47,344 nucleotides of DNA from an uncultured Lachnospiraceae bacterium. GTDB taxonomy: Bacteria; Bacillota; Clostridia; Lachnospirales; Lachnospiraceae. Location of the stretch: positions 27,767 through 75,110 of the forward strand of contig CAJTRU010000009.1 of NCBI GenBank assembly GCA_910579085.1, written 5' to 3'. The translations under genes and the position numbers were made by a program. A model generated the notes under the pieces. That model was not told the origin of the DNA and did not search any database. It worked only from the letters and a program-made list of their open reading frames with translations. Numbering within the stretch: the stretch's first letter is position 1; every line of letters begins with the position of its first letter. Shown here piece by piece: positions 33,190 through 41,742 of the stretch.

Positions 33190-35493
33190 TTATGACTGTG
33201 TCCTCTGGATATCTTTTATACCTTCAACATTCCTTAACTTCTTAACAACTTCACTTAAAGCGTCTACGCCACGTATAGCAAAACCTACATTAATAGTTGC
33301 TATTCCCTGTTTGCTGGTTTTAGAATTCATAAACCTTACATCTATCTTATTCTCTGTAAATATCTTTGTTATATCAAAAAGCACTCCCATACGGTCATAT
33401 GCATAAATAATTATCTCTGTATCATACAATTCATCAGGCTTTCCTTCTGTTGTAACCTGCCACTCAGCTTCTATAATCCTCTGCCTGTCCTGTTCTGGCA
33501 GGTTCATCATATTAATACAGTCTGTACGGTGTATTGAAACGCCCCTTCCCCTTGTGACAAATCCGATTATCTCATCACCTGGCACAGGACTACAGCACTT
33601 AGAAAACCTTACTGACACATCATCAATCCCCGCCACAACAATACCACTTTTAGACTTAATGGATGCTGTTTCACTTTGTGAAGAAGAATTGTTTACAGCA
33701 GCTAATATATCTTTGTCAGTTGTATGTTTAGGGTGTTTTTTCTCATATTCATATTGTAATTTATTAATAACCTGGCCTTCCTTAAGACCGCCATGCCCTA
33801 TTGCAGCAAGCACCGAAACCCAGTCACGGAAACCATATTTCTTCTTGCACGCCTCTGTATATTCGGGCTTTACAAGGTCAGACAGGACTATCCCCTGTGT
33901 CTTGCAGTAATTAGCCAGAAGCTCCTTGCCTCTTGTAATATTTTCCTCTTTAAATTCAAGCCTGAACCACTGGTTAATTTTATTTTTTGCCTGTGCACTT
34001 TTTACAATAGCAAGCCAGTCACGGCTAGGGCCTTTGGAATTCTGAGAAGTGACAATTTCCACCCTGTCACCATTCTGTATCTCATATTCAATAGGCACAA
34101 GGTTGCCATTTACACGTGCTCCTACCATTTTATTGCCCACAGCACTGTGGACAGCATATGCAAAATCTATAGGCGTAGAGCCTGCTGGAAGGTTCTTTAC
34201 ATCACCATCCTTTGTAAAACAGTATACATGGTCTGCAAATAGGTCAAGGTCACTTTTAAGCAGGCTTAAAAACTCCTTATTGTCTGACATGTCCCTCTGC
34301 CACTCAAGAATACGGCGCAGCCATGCAAGCTTTTCCTCTTCACTGTCAGAAGTATTCTTTCCATACTGGTTCTCTTTATACTTCCAGTGGGCAGCAATAC
34401 CATATTCAGCAGTACGGTGCATTTCATAAGTACGTATCTGTATTTCAAAAGGCTGGCCTGAAGGCCCTATAAGCGTTGTGTGCAATGACTGGTAATTATT
34501 TGGCTTTGGCATGGATATATAATCTTTAAAATGCCCTGGTATCGGTTTGTAAATTTCATGTATTACACCAAGCGCTGTATAACACTCACGTTCTGTATCT
34601 ACAATAATCCTTACTGCAAATAAATCATAAATCTGCTCCAGCTTTTTATTCTGTGTAACCATTTTCTTATAAACACTGAAATAATGCTTTGCACGCCCGT
34701 CTATTTCCGCTTTTATACCTGCTTCTTCTATATGGTACTGGACTTCACCTACTATCTTTTTAATAAATTCCTCACGTTTTACCCTGCCATTTTCAATATT
34801 TGCCACAAGTTCCTCATACATCACAGGTTCAAGATACTTAAATGCAAGGTCATCTAATTCAACTTTAATCTTGGAAATGCCAAGCCTGTCAGCAATAGGT
34901 GCATAAATATCTATGGTTTCCCTTGATTTCTCTTTCTGTTTCTTCGGTGTCTGGTACTGCATTGTCCTCTGGTTATGCAGCCTGTCGGCAAGTTTTATAA
35001 TGATTACCCTTATATCCTTAGCCATTGCAAGAAACATTTTTCTTAAATTCTCCGCCTGCACCTCAACTTTATCTGCCACATAGTCAATTTGTGTAAGTTT
35101 TGTAACACCATCCACAAGCAGGGAAACCTCACTGCCAAACTCCTCTGTAATCTCATCACTTGTCATAACAGTATCTTCTACAACATCATGGAGCATACCT
35201 GCCACAATTGTTTCCTTGTCAAGTTCCAGTTCAGCAAGGATAATGCAGACACACAAAGGATGTATTATATAAGGCTCGCCAGACTTACGGAGCTGCCCCT
35301 CATGTGCCCCCCTGGCAATTTCATACGCTTTTTCTACCATAGAAATATCTGTTGACGGGTGGTATCCCCGTATCATGTTTTTAAGTTTTTCATACAAAAT
35401 GCCTGGCTCTGTAAAGTCTTTAGGGGTCATGCTTGTATCAAGCTCACCATTATCGATTTTCACCTCAGTTGTCTTAGTCTCCGGTTCTACCAT
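33190..35493 (-). CDS. relA: Bifunctional (p)ppGpp synthetase/hydrolase RelA/SpoT
   Basis: Long RSH enzyme controlling the stringent response. Domains in order: HD hydrolase (about 45-155, GMLHDVVEDT), synthetase (about 230-340, GHFKDYISMPKPNNYQSLH), TGS (about 400-460, VYCFTKDGDVKNLP), a helical and zinc-finger region (FSKCCSPVPGDE) and a C-terminal ACT domain (about 690-765). The catalytic HD pair is present, so it should both make and break (p)ppGpp. The start at 35493 is preferred over 35499 because GGAGG is 8 bases away from it. A good promoter lies at 35578-35606. It heads the operon with the MBL protein, hemZ and the HD-GYP gene. Confidence 0.95.
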   Translation of the reverse strand: MVEPETKTTEVKIDNGELDTSMTPKDFTEPGILYEKLKNMIRGYHPSTDISMVEKAYEIARGAHEGQLRKSGEPYIIHPLCVCIILAELELDKETIVAGMLHDVVEDTVMTSDEITEEFGSEVSLLVDGVTKLTQIDYVADKVEVQAENLRKMFLAMAKDIRVIIIKLADRLHNQRTMQYQTPKKQKEKSRETIDIYAPIADRLGISKIKVELDDLAFKYLEPVMYEELVANIENGRVKREEFIKKIVGEVQYHIEEAGIKAEIDGRAKHYFSVYKKMVTQNKKLEQIYDLFAVRIIVDTERECYTALGVIHEIYKPIPGHFKDYISMPKPNNYQSLHTTLIGPSGQPFEIQIRTYEMHRTAEYGIAAHWKYKENQYGKNTSDSEEEKLAWLRRILEWQRDMSDNKEFLSLLKSDLDLFADHVYCFTKDGDVKNLPAGSTPIDFAYAVHSAVGNKMVGARVNGNLVPIEYEIQNGDRVEIVTSQNSKGPSRDWLAIVKSAQAKNKINQWFRLEFKEENITRGKELLANYCKTQGIVLSDLVKPEYTEACKKKYGFRDWVSVLAAIGHGGLKEGQVINKLQYEYEKKHPKHTTDKDILAAVNNSSSQSETASIKSKSGIVVAGIDDVSVRFSKCCSPVPGDEIIGFVTRGRGVSIHRTDCINMMNLPEQDRQRIIEAEWQVTTEGKPDELYDTEIIIYAYDRMGVLFDITKIFTENKIDVRFMNSKTSKQGIATINVGFAIRGVDALSEVVKKLRNVEGIKDIQRTQS

Positions 35494-35577
35494 ATACATT
35501 CCTCCATCATGTGTAATTATTTATGCTGGTATAATATCTGGCAATGCCAGGGCGTGTACCATATTTTATTACATTAT

Positions 35578-35606
35578 ATAATAATTTTATTCAGCAGTAA
35601 AGTCAA
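35578..35606 (-). promoter_or_regulatory. Promoter of the relA operon
   Basis: On the minus strand TTGACT (35606-35601) and TATTAT (35583-35578) with 17-base spacing, about 85 bases before the relA start. Confidence 0.6.
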
Positions 35607-35658
35607 GCAAATTTATAACATGCAGAAGGTCTGTTTATAAAAAATAAATATCAAAAAT

Positions 35659-35720
35659 GCGCAGCGGCATAATTTCCAGAAAAATACTTGTTAACTGGAA
35701 ATTTATGAAACGGACGTGCC
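35659..35720. repeat. Palindromic intergenic element, remnant E (terminal hairpin)
   Basis: Starts with GCGCAGCGGC (matching the start of arm 1), then ATAATTTCCAG and CTGGAAATTTAT as inverted arms around a 14-base loop, and ends in the terminal block GAAACGGACGTG found at the ends of copy B. It seems to be a copy with most of the centre deleted. It lies between the relA promoter and the 192-residue membrane protein gene. Confidence 0.6.
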
Positions 35721-35800
35721 ACACATCCAATGTATTATAGAATTTTTAATGGATATGTGTTAATATATCATAAAATATAGTTTTAAGGGGAGATGCCGGA

Positions 35801-36379
35801 ATGAACCAGCCAAAGAATAGTATGTTTAATACCAGTTATAATAATAAATCTAATATAAAAAAGAATATGCTTATACCAATTGTTTTTTCTGCTGTTTTTC
35901 TGTCAGGAATTATAATCTGCCTTATTTGTGATATTGCAATATCTGGCAGTTGTACATGGTCATTAATTACTACCCTCTCTATTGCATTTGCCTGGGCTGT
36001 ATTTTTCCCTGTTGCTGTATCAGGTAAAAATGGAATTATTGCAGGTTTGTTATCATTTAGTGTTTTTATTGTCCCATATTTATTTATACTTAGTAATTTA
36101 CTAAAAGTAAAAGAAGTATTTTCAATTGGTACAGCATCATCTGTAATTTCAATTATATTTTTATGGATAAGTGCCGCAATTTTTAAATACATAGGAAGGA
36201 CAAATAAATTTACTGCTACAGGAATAGTTTTTTTATTAGCCATACCATTTATTTTTATTGTTAATATAACTCTGTCAAAAATAATAAAAGAACCTGTTTT
36301 TGGTATCTGGGATATGCTATCTGTTTTGAAACTTTTAGTGTTTGCATTTATCTGTTTTATTTTTGCAAAGAGAAGATAA
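35801..36379 (+). CDS. Six-helix membrane protein of unknown function
   Basis: I do not recognise this 192-residue protein. It has six predicted transmembrane helices (from about residues 24, 54, 80, 110, 137 and 170), short loops and a basic C-terminal KRR. GGGGAG precedes the ATG. It is alone on the plus strand between element E and the convergent C39 peptidase gene. Function cannot be inferred. Confidence 0.7.
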   Translation: MNQPKNSMFNTSYNNKSNIKKNMLIPIVFSAVFLSGIIICLICDIAISGSCTWSLITTLSIAFAWAVFFPVAVSGKNGIIAGLLSFSVFIVPYLFILSNLLKVKEVFSIGTASSVISIIFLWISAAIFKYIGRTNKFTATGIVFLLAIPFIFIVNITLSKIIKEPVFGIWDMLSVLKLLVFAFICFIFAKRR

Positions 36380-36589
36380 AAGTACCAAAAACCTGCATAA
36401 TATACCAGATAAAGCAATAAAGCCAGATACCATGCTATATGTAAAACCTAAGAACACCCTGGTGTTTTTGTGGCTGCCATACGCGGGATGCATACCAGAC
36501 AGAAGATTGAATCCTGCTGCTGGTATTAATAAATTTGATAATATCTGGCTTATAAATCCATACAACAAATATTGCATTAAACAAAATAA

Positions 36590-37537
36590 TTATGGCACAG
36601 AATAAGACCATGCTGCTTTTACTTGTGATTGTATTCTCTGTAGGTTCCAGTGTTTTTCTGAACGTGCAATACTGTTTGGGTCATTAACTATAATTTTTCC
36701 TTTGCTATCAATACCAGCCAGCACTATAAAATGTCCCTGTTCTGTGAAATCACCTGGCGCCATGCTGCATATCACAGGCTTGCCTGCTTCAAGTGCTGCT
36801 TTTATAGAACTTATAGCTATTTTATCAGCATCCAGCCCTAAGTCCTTAGCCCCATCTGACATCATAAGCCATGATGTGCCTGTATCCTGGCTGTAATAAT
36901 TCTTATCAGTACAGTATTCTGCCATATCAGAAGGGGACATTGAAGTATTTTTTAAAAGCCCCGAATAAACCATTGACATACATGTAGGCCCGCACCCGCT
37001 TATAGCAAGTACTTCATTGCCATATCTGACATACCCCCATCTTTCGTCCCACTGTTTAAGGTCAGGTATTTTGCCACTAGCAACCTCTTCTTCTGAAATT
37101 TCACCAGAAGATGCACTGTCATTTTTATGTTTTGGATAATTCAGCACAAAAGACAGTGTTTCCTGGTTATTTATAAAAAGATTTAAAATATTTTCAGGAT
37201 ATTGTGGCAAATTCATTAAAATCCCCTCTGACTGTGGATATTCACCAAGTAAAGGCTCAAGCTGCTTATAAATTTTCTCATAACCTTCTGGTATTACTAT
37301 CTCTGGCTTTTTTGTGGGACTTTCTGTAGGTTTTGTCTTATTATTTTTTCCATCCTTACTGTCCATTACATAATTAACGCCCATACGCACAAGCAGGAAC
37401 AGACATACAACAATAAGAATTCCAATTACTGCCACAAGAGCCCTTGCAATCATAACTTGCCTTCTTCTTTTACGTTGCCTTATCCTTCTTCTAAGATACC
37501 TTCTGTACTCAAGTTCTTCATCTGTTAAATTTCCCAA
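36590..37537 (-). CDS. Membrane-anchored C39-like cysteine peptidase
   Basis: A 315-residue protein with a highly basic N-terminus (RRRIRQRKRRR), a signal-anchor helix at about residues 28-50, a Lys/Thr/Pro stretch and a C-terminal papain-like C39 domain. The catalytic Cys is in GCGPTCMSM (about residue 180), the His in GHFIVLAG (about residue 265) and the third residue in VNDPN. The peptidase faces the outside. C39 domains process double-glycine leaders, but this one has no ABC transporter and the target is unknown. The start is TTG at 37537, with GGAGG 8 bases before it. Confidence 0.82.
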   Translation of the reverse strand: MGNLTDEELEYRRYLRRRIRQRKRRRQVMIARALVAVIGILIVVCLFLLVRMGVNYVMDSKDGKNNKTKPTESPTKKPEIVIPEGYEKIYKQLEPLLGEYPQSEGILMNLPQYPENILNLFINNQETLSFVLNYPKHKNDSASSGEISEEEVASGKIPDLKQWDERWGYVRYGNEVLAISGCGPTCMSMVYSGLLKNTSMSPSDMAEYCTDKNYYSQDTGTSWLMMSDGAKDLGLDADKIAISSIKAALEAGKPVICSMAPGDFTEQGHFIVLAGIDSKGKIIVNDPNSIARSEKHWNLQRIQSQVKAAWSYSVP

Positions 37538-37651
37538 ATCTGCTTCCTCCAGACAATTTCTGTAAATTGTATGTATACATATAATACAACAAATATTAAT
37601 AATACTGTCTAGTAAACCAGTTGTTTGTTGTACTAATCTAATTTATTTTAA

Positions 37652-37825
37652 TTAACCACAATCAAGCTCCATAAGTTCACCCATAATACTGTCAAATTCT
37701 TCTGATGTAAGATATCCGTCCTCAAATTCGTCAGTTACAAGTTCCTCTATCTCATCCCATTGATAACTGCTCTTCCCTTTTTCAAAAAGTTTAAGTTCCT
37801 TTTTCCATTTATCTGCATTGCCCAT
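37652..37825 (-). CDS. Small acidic protein, unknown
   Basis: A 57-residue protein from the ATG at 37825 (GGGGG 7 bases upstream); an in-frame ATG at 37849 has no ribosome site. It is strongly charged, mostly helical and ends in a DGYLTSEEFDSIMGELME-like stretch that looks like an EF-hand-style helix, though a full calcium loop is not evident. A consensus-like promoter lies just upstream. Function unknown. Confidence 0.6.
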   Translation of the reverse strand: MGNADKWKKELKLFEKGKSSYQWDEIEELVTDEFEDGYLTSEEFDSIMGELMELDCG

Positions 37826-37870
37826 AATAATCCCCCAAAGTCTTTTCAAATATTTATTAGTATTATTAAT

Positions 37871-37899
37871 ATAATAAACAACCCTGTTTTATCTGTCAA
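37871..37899 (-). promoter_or_regulatory. Promoter of the small acidic protein gene
   Basis: On the minus strand TTGACA (37899-37894) and TATTAT (37876-37871), spaced by exactly 17 bases, about 50 bases before the ATG at 37825. Confidence 0.65.
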
Positions 37900-37973
37900 C
37901 ATTATACATTAATTACAGCGCCTTCCGTAACGCCATAAATAAAAATTTAAGTATTTTGTAATGTTTAACTTCT

Positions 37974-38498
37974 TCACTGGATTGTTTCAAAATCTTTATT
38001 TAATATATCCACAAATTCCTGTGTCTTTTTAATAATCTTCCTGCCCTCTGGCTCTGTCTTAATAAAGCAATATGTACCACTTGTTTCTATACGGACTTTA
38101 CATGCTTTACCATTAATACAAAAGCAGCAGTTTATATGATTAATATTTTCTTTATCCCAATATGAAACAGCCACTTTAGCAGAATTAACAGAACTTAATG
38201 GCACATAATGTATTTTAAATGGATTTAATAAACATAAATAAGCCAGTTCTTTATGTGAAATATCTATCCAGAATGTTGACCATTCTGCTTTCATACAATA
38301 ATATGTTATAAATCCTTCTTTTACACCTTTATTTTTCTTATGCATATAAATTAGCGGAACTGATAAAACAAACCAGCCTGAATAAATAAGTAACAGCAAA
38401 ATCCAGGCAAAGTTATAAGGCAATAAAGAAAACAAATAGTCCATTACTGGCAGTATTAAAACCAGGCATATAAAATATATATAATTTACTTTTTTCAT
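37974..38498 (-). CDS. Membrane protein with two helices and a C-terminal globular domain
   Basis: I do not recognise this protein of about 174 residues. It has two transmembrane helices (about residues 5-25 and 30-50) followed by a soluble basic/aromatic domain with a PH-like strand pattern (about 70-150). The start is uncertain: the ATG at 38498 has only a distant AAAGG site and the ATG at 38522 has none. Function unknown. It is on the same strand as, and downstream of, the carbamoyltransferase-like gene. Confidence 0.6.
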   Translation of the reverse strand: MKKVNYIYFICLVLILPVMDYLFSLLPYNFAWILLLLIYSGWFVLSVPLIYMHKKNKGVKEGFITYYCMKAEWSTFWIDISHKELAYLCLLNPFKIHYVPLSSVNSAKVAVSYWDKENINHINCCFCINGKACKVRIETSGTYCFIKTEPEGRKIIKKTQEFVDILNKDFETIQ

Positions 38499-38565
38499 AT
38501 TTATTACAATACCTTTAACCATGTATAAAATTTAAAATCCTGTGTACAGGTTTCCTTATTAAAAT

Positions 38566-39393
38566 TTATAAAAAACACCATATTATTACAGCCTGCTGTA
38601 CTGTTAATAAATTCTTTTTAAACGCATATCCTGCAAAATATCCTGTTTCTATTACATCACCAGAAACTTCTTCACCACGGTAAAATGGCGGGCAGGGATT
38701 TAATATTGCACCTGGATTAGCCATTTCCATTACCTCTTTAGTTATCTGGCATCCACTGAAATCATTTAATATTTCCGCAGGCAGGGAATCTGTACAAATA
38801 ATATCCTTTCCTTTAACTGCCTCTTTTATATTATGGTATACCTTTACACCATCCATTTCATAACCATAACCACAGCACTGTGACAAATCAAACCCCAATA
38901 CCCCGGATGCTTCTTTCCAGGCAAGCCCTATATTTCCATTCCTGCCACAAAATAAATACTGGTCATTTATAAAATTCTCCCTTATATTTGACAGTGAATA
39001 CAAATCTGCTAATATTTCGCATGGATGGTTAACTGCCGTCATTGCATTTATAACTGGAACTTCTGAATACCCCGCAAGTTTTTCAACCAGCCCAATATCT
39101 TTATGCCGTACAATAATAATATCTGCCCAGTTGTCCAGATAGCCGCATACATCCCTTAAATTTTCCTTTTTATCCAGCGCATCATCAGGAAACAGTATGG
39201 ACTGTCCGCCCAGCAGGTATATTCCTTTTTCAAAAGTTACCCTTGTCCTTATACTAGAAGCAGGAAAAAACATTACAGCACTTTTACCACCAAGGAAACC
39301 ATTATATCTGCCAGCAATAATATCATCCGTAATGCTAAATATTTTGTATATGTCATCTGGTTTTAAACCAGACAACTTTATAAAATCTTTCAT
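38566..39393 (-). CDS. Divergent ornithine/aspartate carbamoyltransferase-family protein
   Basis: The 275-residue protein has the carbamoyltransferase two-domain fold. The carbamoyl-phosphate loop STRTR reads SIRTR (residues 47-51), HPCEILAD (about 123) matches the conserved HPCQxLAD motif, and the C-terminal HCLP motif of ornithine transcarbamylase is replaced by NPCPPFYRGEE. It is about 30-40 residues shorter than typical enzymes. The Thr-to-Ile change and missing HCLP make a standard ornithine transcarbamylase role doubtful; the amino acceptor is unknown. AGAGG is 8 bases before the ATG. It starts 21 bases after the phosphorylase pseudogene, so both may have been one operon. Confidence 0.75.
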   Translation of the reverse strand: MKDFIKLSGLKPDDIYKIFSITDDIIAGRYNGFLGGKSAVMFFPASSIRTRVTFEKGIYLLGGQSILFPDDALDKKENLRDVCGYLDNWADIIIVRHKDIGLVEKLAGYSEVPVINAMTAVNHPCEILADLYSLSNIRENFINDQYLFCGRNGNIGLAWKEASGVLGFDLSQCCGYGYEMDGVKVYHNIKEAVKGKDIICTDSLPAEILNDFSGCQITKEVMEMANPGAILNPCPPFYRGEEVSGDVIETGYFAGYAFKKNLLTVQQAVIIWCFL

Positions 39394-39414
39394 TTGAAAC
39401 ACCTCTTTAATGGA

Positions 39415-40100
39415 TTAGGATATATAATCCGCCAGTTCCAGTGCAATACTAAAATGTCCTGTATCATGTTGTGTGCCTTTCTTCTCCCCATCCTTATGCC
39501 GCTCATCCCATTCAGGTGCATCCAGTAAATCTCCACTTGAAAAAAAGGTATATAAACCAAGTCCCCTGAAACTGCACATTGCCTGCAGGGCAGCACACTC
39601 CATTTCAACAGAAATACAGCCATCTTCTTTATGTTTCTTAAAATTGTTAATAGTTTCCCTGTAGAAAGCGTCCGTTGTCCATGTTTTTCCCTTTACATAA
39701 GGAATTTTATTTATCTCCATAAACTTTGCAACAATATCTGCATTTTTTATAGTAATATAGTCTGATGCAGGAGCATAATGATAAGATGTCCCTTCATCCC
39801 GGTAAGCCTCTGTTGGTACCATAACTTTTCCATGTGCAATCTCTTTATCCAGACAGCCAGCGCCTCCAAAAACAATATATTTATTAGTCTTTATTACTGA
39901 TAAAGCATCTTCTATAGTTCCAACACATGCAGGTGCTCCTACATAAGTTTTATAATTTGCCTGCAATTATAATTATCTATTACAAATTTTTCAATTTCAT
40001 GTGAAAATGTCAGAATACATGCGTCAACTTGTGGTGCATTTTCATTAATACATGGATTTATAATTGCGTCTGATTTATCATCAAAACTATCAGTTATCAT
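39415..40100 (-). pseudogene. Frameshifted nucleoside phosphorylase
   Basis: From an ATG at 40100 (preceded by AAGGAGGA) one frame encodes MITDSFDDKSDAIINPCINE and continues to CRQIIKLM before a stop at 39939. The second frame begins at about 39966 with YKTYVGAPACVG and runs to 39415, carrying IVFGGAGCLD and SVEMECAALQAM, typical of purine/uridine phosphorylases. Related enzymes have about 20 residues between the two halves, so a small deletion that also shifted the frame fits best. The intact C-terminal piece of 183 residues lacks the N-terminal phosphate-binding part and is unlikely to be active. A sequencing error cannot be excluded. Confidence 0.7.
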
Positions 40101-40404
40101 TTTTCATCCTCCTTATCCAGTAACAAAACTTTCTGTAAGAAAACCGTTCTATTAAAATATATAACAATATTATAACATGGACATGGAAACAATTCTATTT
40201 AATTTTGATAATATTCCTTTTGAATAAGAAAGAATAAAATATATTATATAGCAGATGTGCCATATACATAATAATTTTGATGGCATTGCTTTTTCTTCTT
40301 TACTGGACTATTTGTCATTTGCTGGCTGTTATAATTTGCCCAAAATAATAAACGGGAGCAGAATTAATTACCCCCGTTTACATATATTATACATCCAGGA
40401 ATTT
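40101..40404. other. Intergenic region without a gene
   Basis: About 300 AT-rich bases between the phosphorylase remnant and the Eis-like gene. The right part holds the terminator at 40349-40380. I see no other structure; the left part presumably carries the promoter for the phosphorylase/carbamoyltransferase pair, with no clear consensus boxes. Confidence 0.6.
40349..40380 (-). terminator. Terminator of the Eis-like acetyltransferase gene
   Basis: TAAACGGG and CCCGTTTA flank a loop region; on the minus strand the hairpin is followed by TTATTATTTTG. It comes about 25 bases after the stop codon at 40405. Confidence 0.7.
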
Positions 40405-41589
40405 TTATACAAGTTCATTTAAAAAGTATTTCATCCTTCCCAGATACTTTTGTCCCAGTTCTTCTATTGTGCATTTTATATAATGTTTTTCATTAACTTT
40501 TGTATGCCTTTTATTCACTGTATTTTCCGTATATTTTTTATATCCTGTATTTTCTTCCTTTATTTTATTTCCTTTATCTTCTGTTATCTCTTCTATTTCC
40601 CCGCATTTATGGCAATGTGTTTTCCCTTCACCTGTAATTATATGCCATCTTCCGTTATTTCCACTGATAATATTATCTGTAACTTCAAGCCAGGTTTCTT
40701 TGTGTTCTTTTGTAAATATGCACTCTGCAAATGCCTTTAAATCAACTATTCTTGCCATAAGATAGTTTTCTGGTTCTTCTATTTCTGGTAAATCCAAATC
40801 CCAGAAGTTTGTTTCATTTATTTTTATAGCTGGAAAACCAAGCCTGGCAAGGTATTCTAATATTTCACACTGTACTTCTTTTTCAAATACGCTTTCAATT
40901 ACTTCTGGCATTTCTTCACATAAATAAATAAAATATCCCTGGCATACACTGCTGCTATTCCATAATGTCAGTATATCCCCGTTACACGCCTGCATTTCTT
41001 CATAAAAATCCTGGAAATAGCTTTTATTATGCACTGTATAACATGTAAATTTTTCTGCCAGCCTGTTTTTGGTATACTTGGTTAAATCCGTTTTCTGGCT
41101 GTCCTTTAGCATATTATAGGGAATACATATTATTTTATTACCTGTATTTTCTATACTTCCTATACTTCCTGAAAGTTTAATTCCTCCTTTAAATTTTCTG
41201 ACAGGATAAATACCTGTAAAACCATATGGTTTATATATTTCCTCTGATGCAGGCATAAGATAAGTAAAAGGCTTTCCCTGGCTGTACATAAAATTAAGTG
41301 CATTTTTAAGCACTGAGTCCATATAACCGCGCTTCCTGTATTCCTTAAGTGTGCAAACACCAGCTATATTATAAATTCCAGTTTCTTTTCCATTGACTAT
41401 AGTATTGTATTGGTTAAGGTGCAGCATTGAAACTTCATCTGAGATAATTGTTATACTATTATTCCACCTGTTATTAAAATAATAATCTGTGTATTGTTTT
41501 GTATCATCAAAACACTCTGTCCACAACATATAGCACAAATCTTTTAGAGATTTCTGTTTCTCTGGCATTACCACCTTCGTATCAGACAT
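40405..41589 (-). CDS. Eis-like GNAT acetyltransferase
   Basis: The 394-residue protein has an N-terminal GNAT domain with the acetyl-CoA motif VCTLKEYRKRGYMDSVLK (about residues 78-95) and MPASEEIYKPYGF, then a second GNAT-like half and a C-terminal sterol-carrier-like domain, the layout of Eis-type enhanced-survival acetyltransferases. The C-terminal domain contains an unusual Lys/Glu/Asn-rich, Cys-containing insert at about 310-370, beginning with HCHKCGEIEEITEDKG. The substrate may be an amine or small compound. A terminator follows it. Confidence 0.8.
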   Translation of the reverse strand: MSDTKVVMPEKQKSLKDLCYMLWTECFDDTKQYTDYYFNNRWNNSITIISDEVSMLHLNQYNTIVNGKETGIYNIAGVCTLKEYRKRGYMDSVLKNALNFMYSQGKPFTYLMPASEEIYKPYGFTGIYPVRKFKGGIKLSGSIGSIENTGNKIICIPYNMLKDSQKTDLTKYTKNRLAEKFTCYTVHNKSYFQDFYEEMQACNGDILTLWNSSSVCQGYFIYLCEEMPEVIESVFEKEVQCEILEYLARLGFPAIKINETNFWDLDLPEIEEPENYLMARIVDLKAFAECIFTKEHKETWLEVTDNIISGNNGRWHIITGEGKTHCHKCGEIEEITEDKGNKIKEENTGYKKYTENTVNKRHTKVNEKHYIKCTIEELGQKYLGRMKYFLNELV

Positions 41590-41602
41590 ACTTTATTCCC
41601 CA

Positions 41603-41730
41603 TTCTAAATTTATCATACATTATTCTGGCTTTACCATATATTATTTATAAAACATTACTCTAAATTTACCATACATCATTTATAAAACATTCTTCTAAA
41701 CCCACCATATACTATTTATAAAATATTTAT
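41603..41730. repeat. Degenerate tandem repeat, units of about 28-36 bases
   Basis: Three to four units of the form TCTAAATTTACCATACATCA followed by TTTATAAAACATT are arranged head to tail upstream of the Eis-like gene. The copies differ at several positions. It fills the gap of about 150 bases between the acetyltransferase start and the glycerophosphotransferase stop. Confidence 0.6.
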
Positions 41731-41742
41731 CCAGAATTTAAT

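Noticed and set aside
36335..36577. An 80-codon hydrophobic minus-strand frame
   Set aside because: No ribosome site, and it overlaps the end of the 192-residue gene on the other strand.
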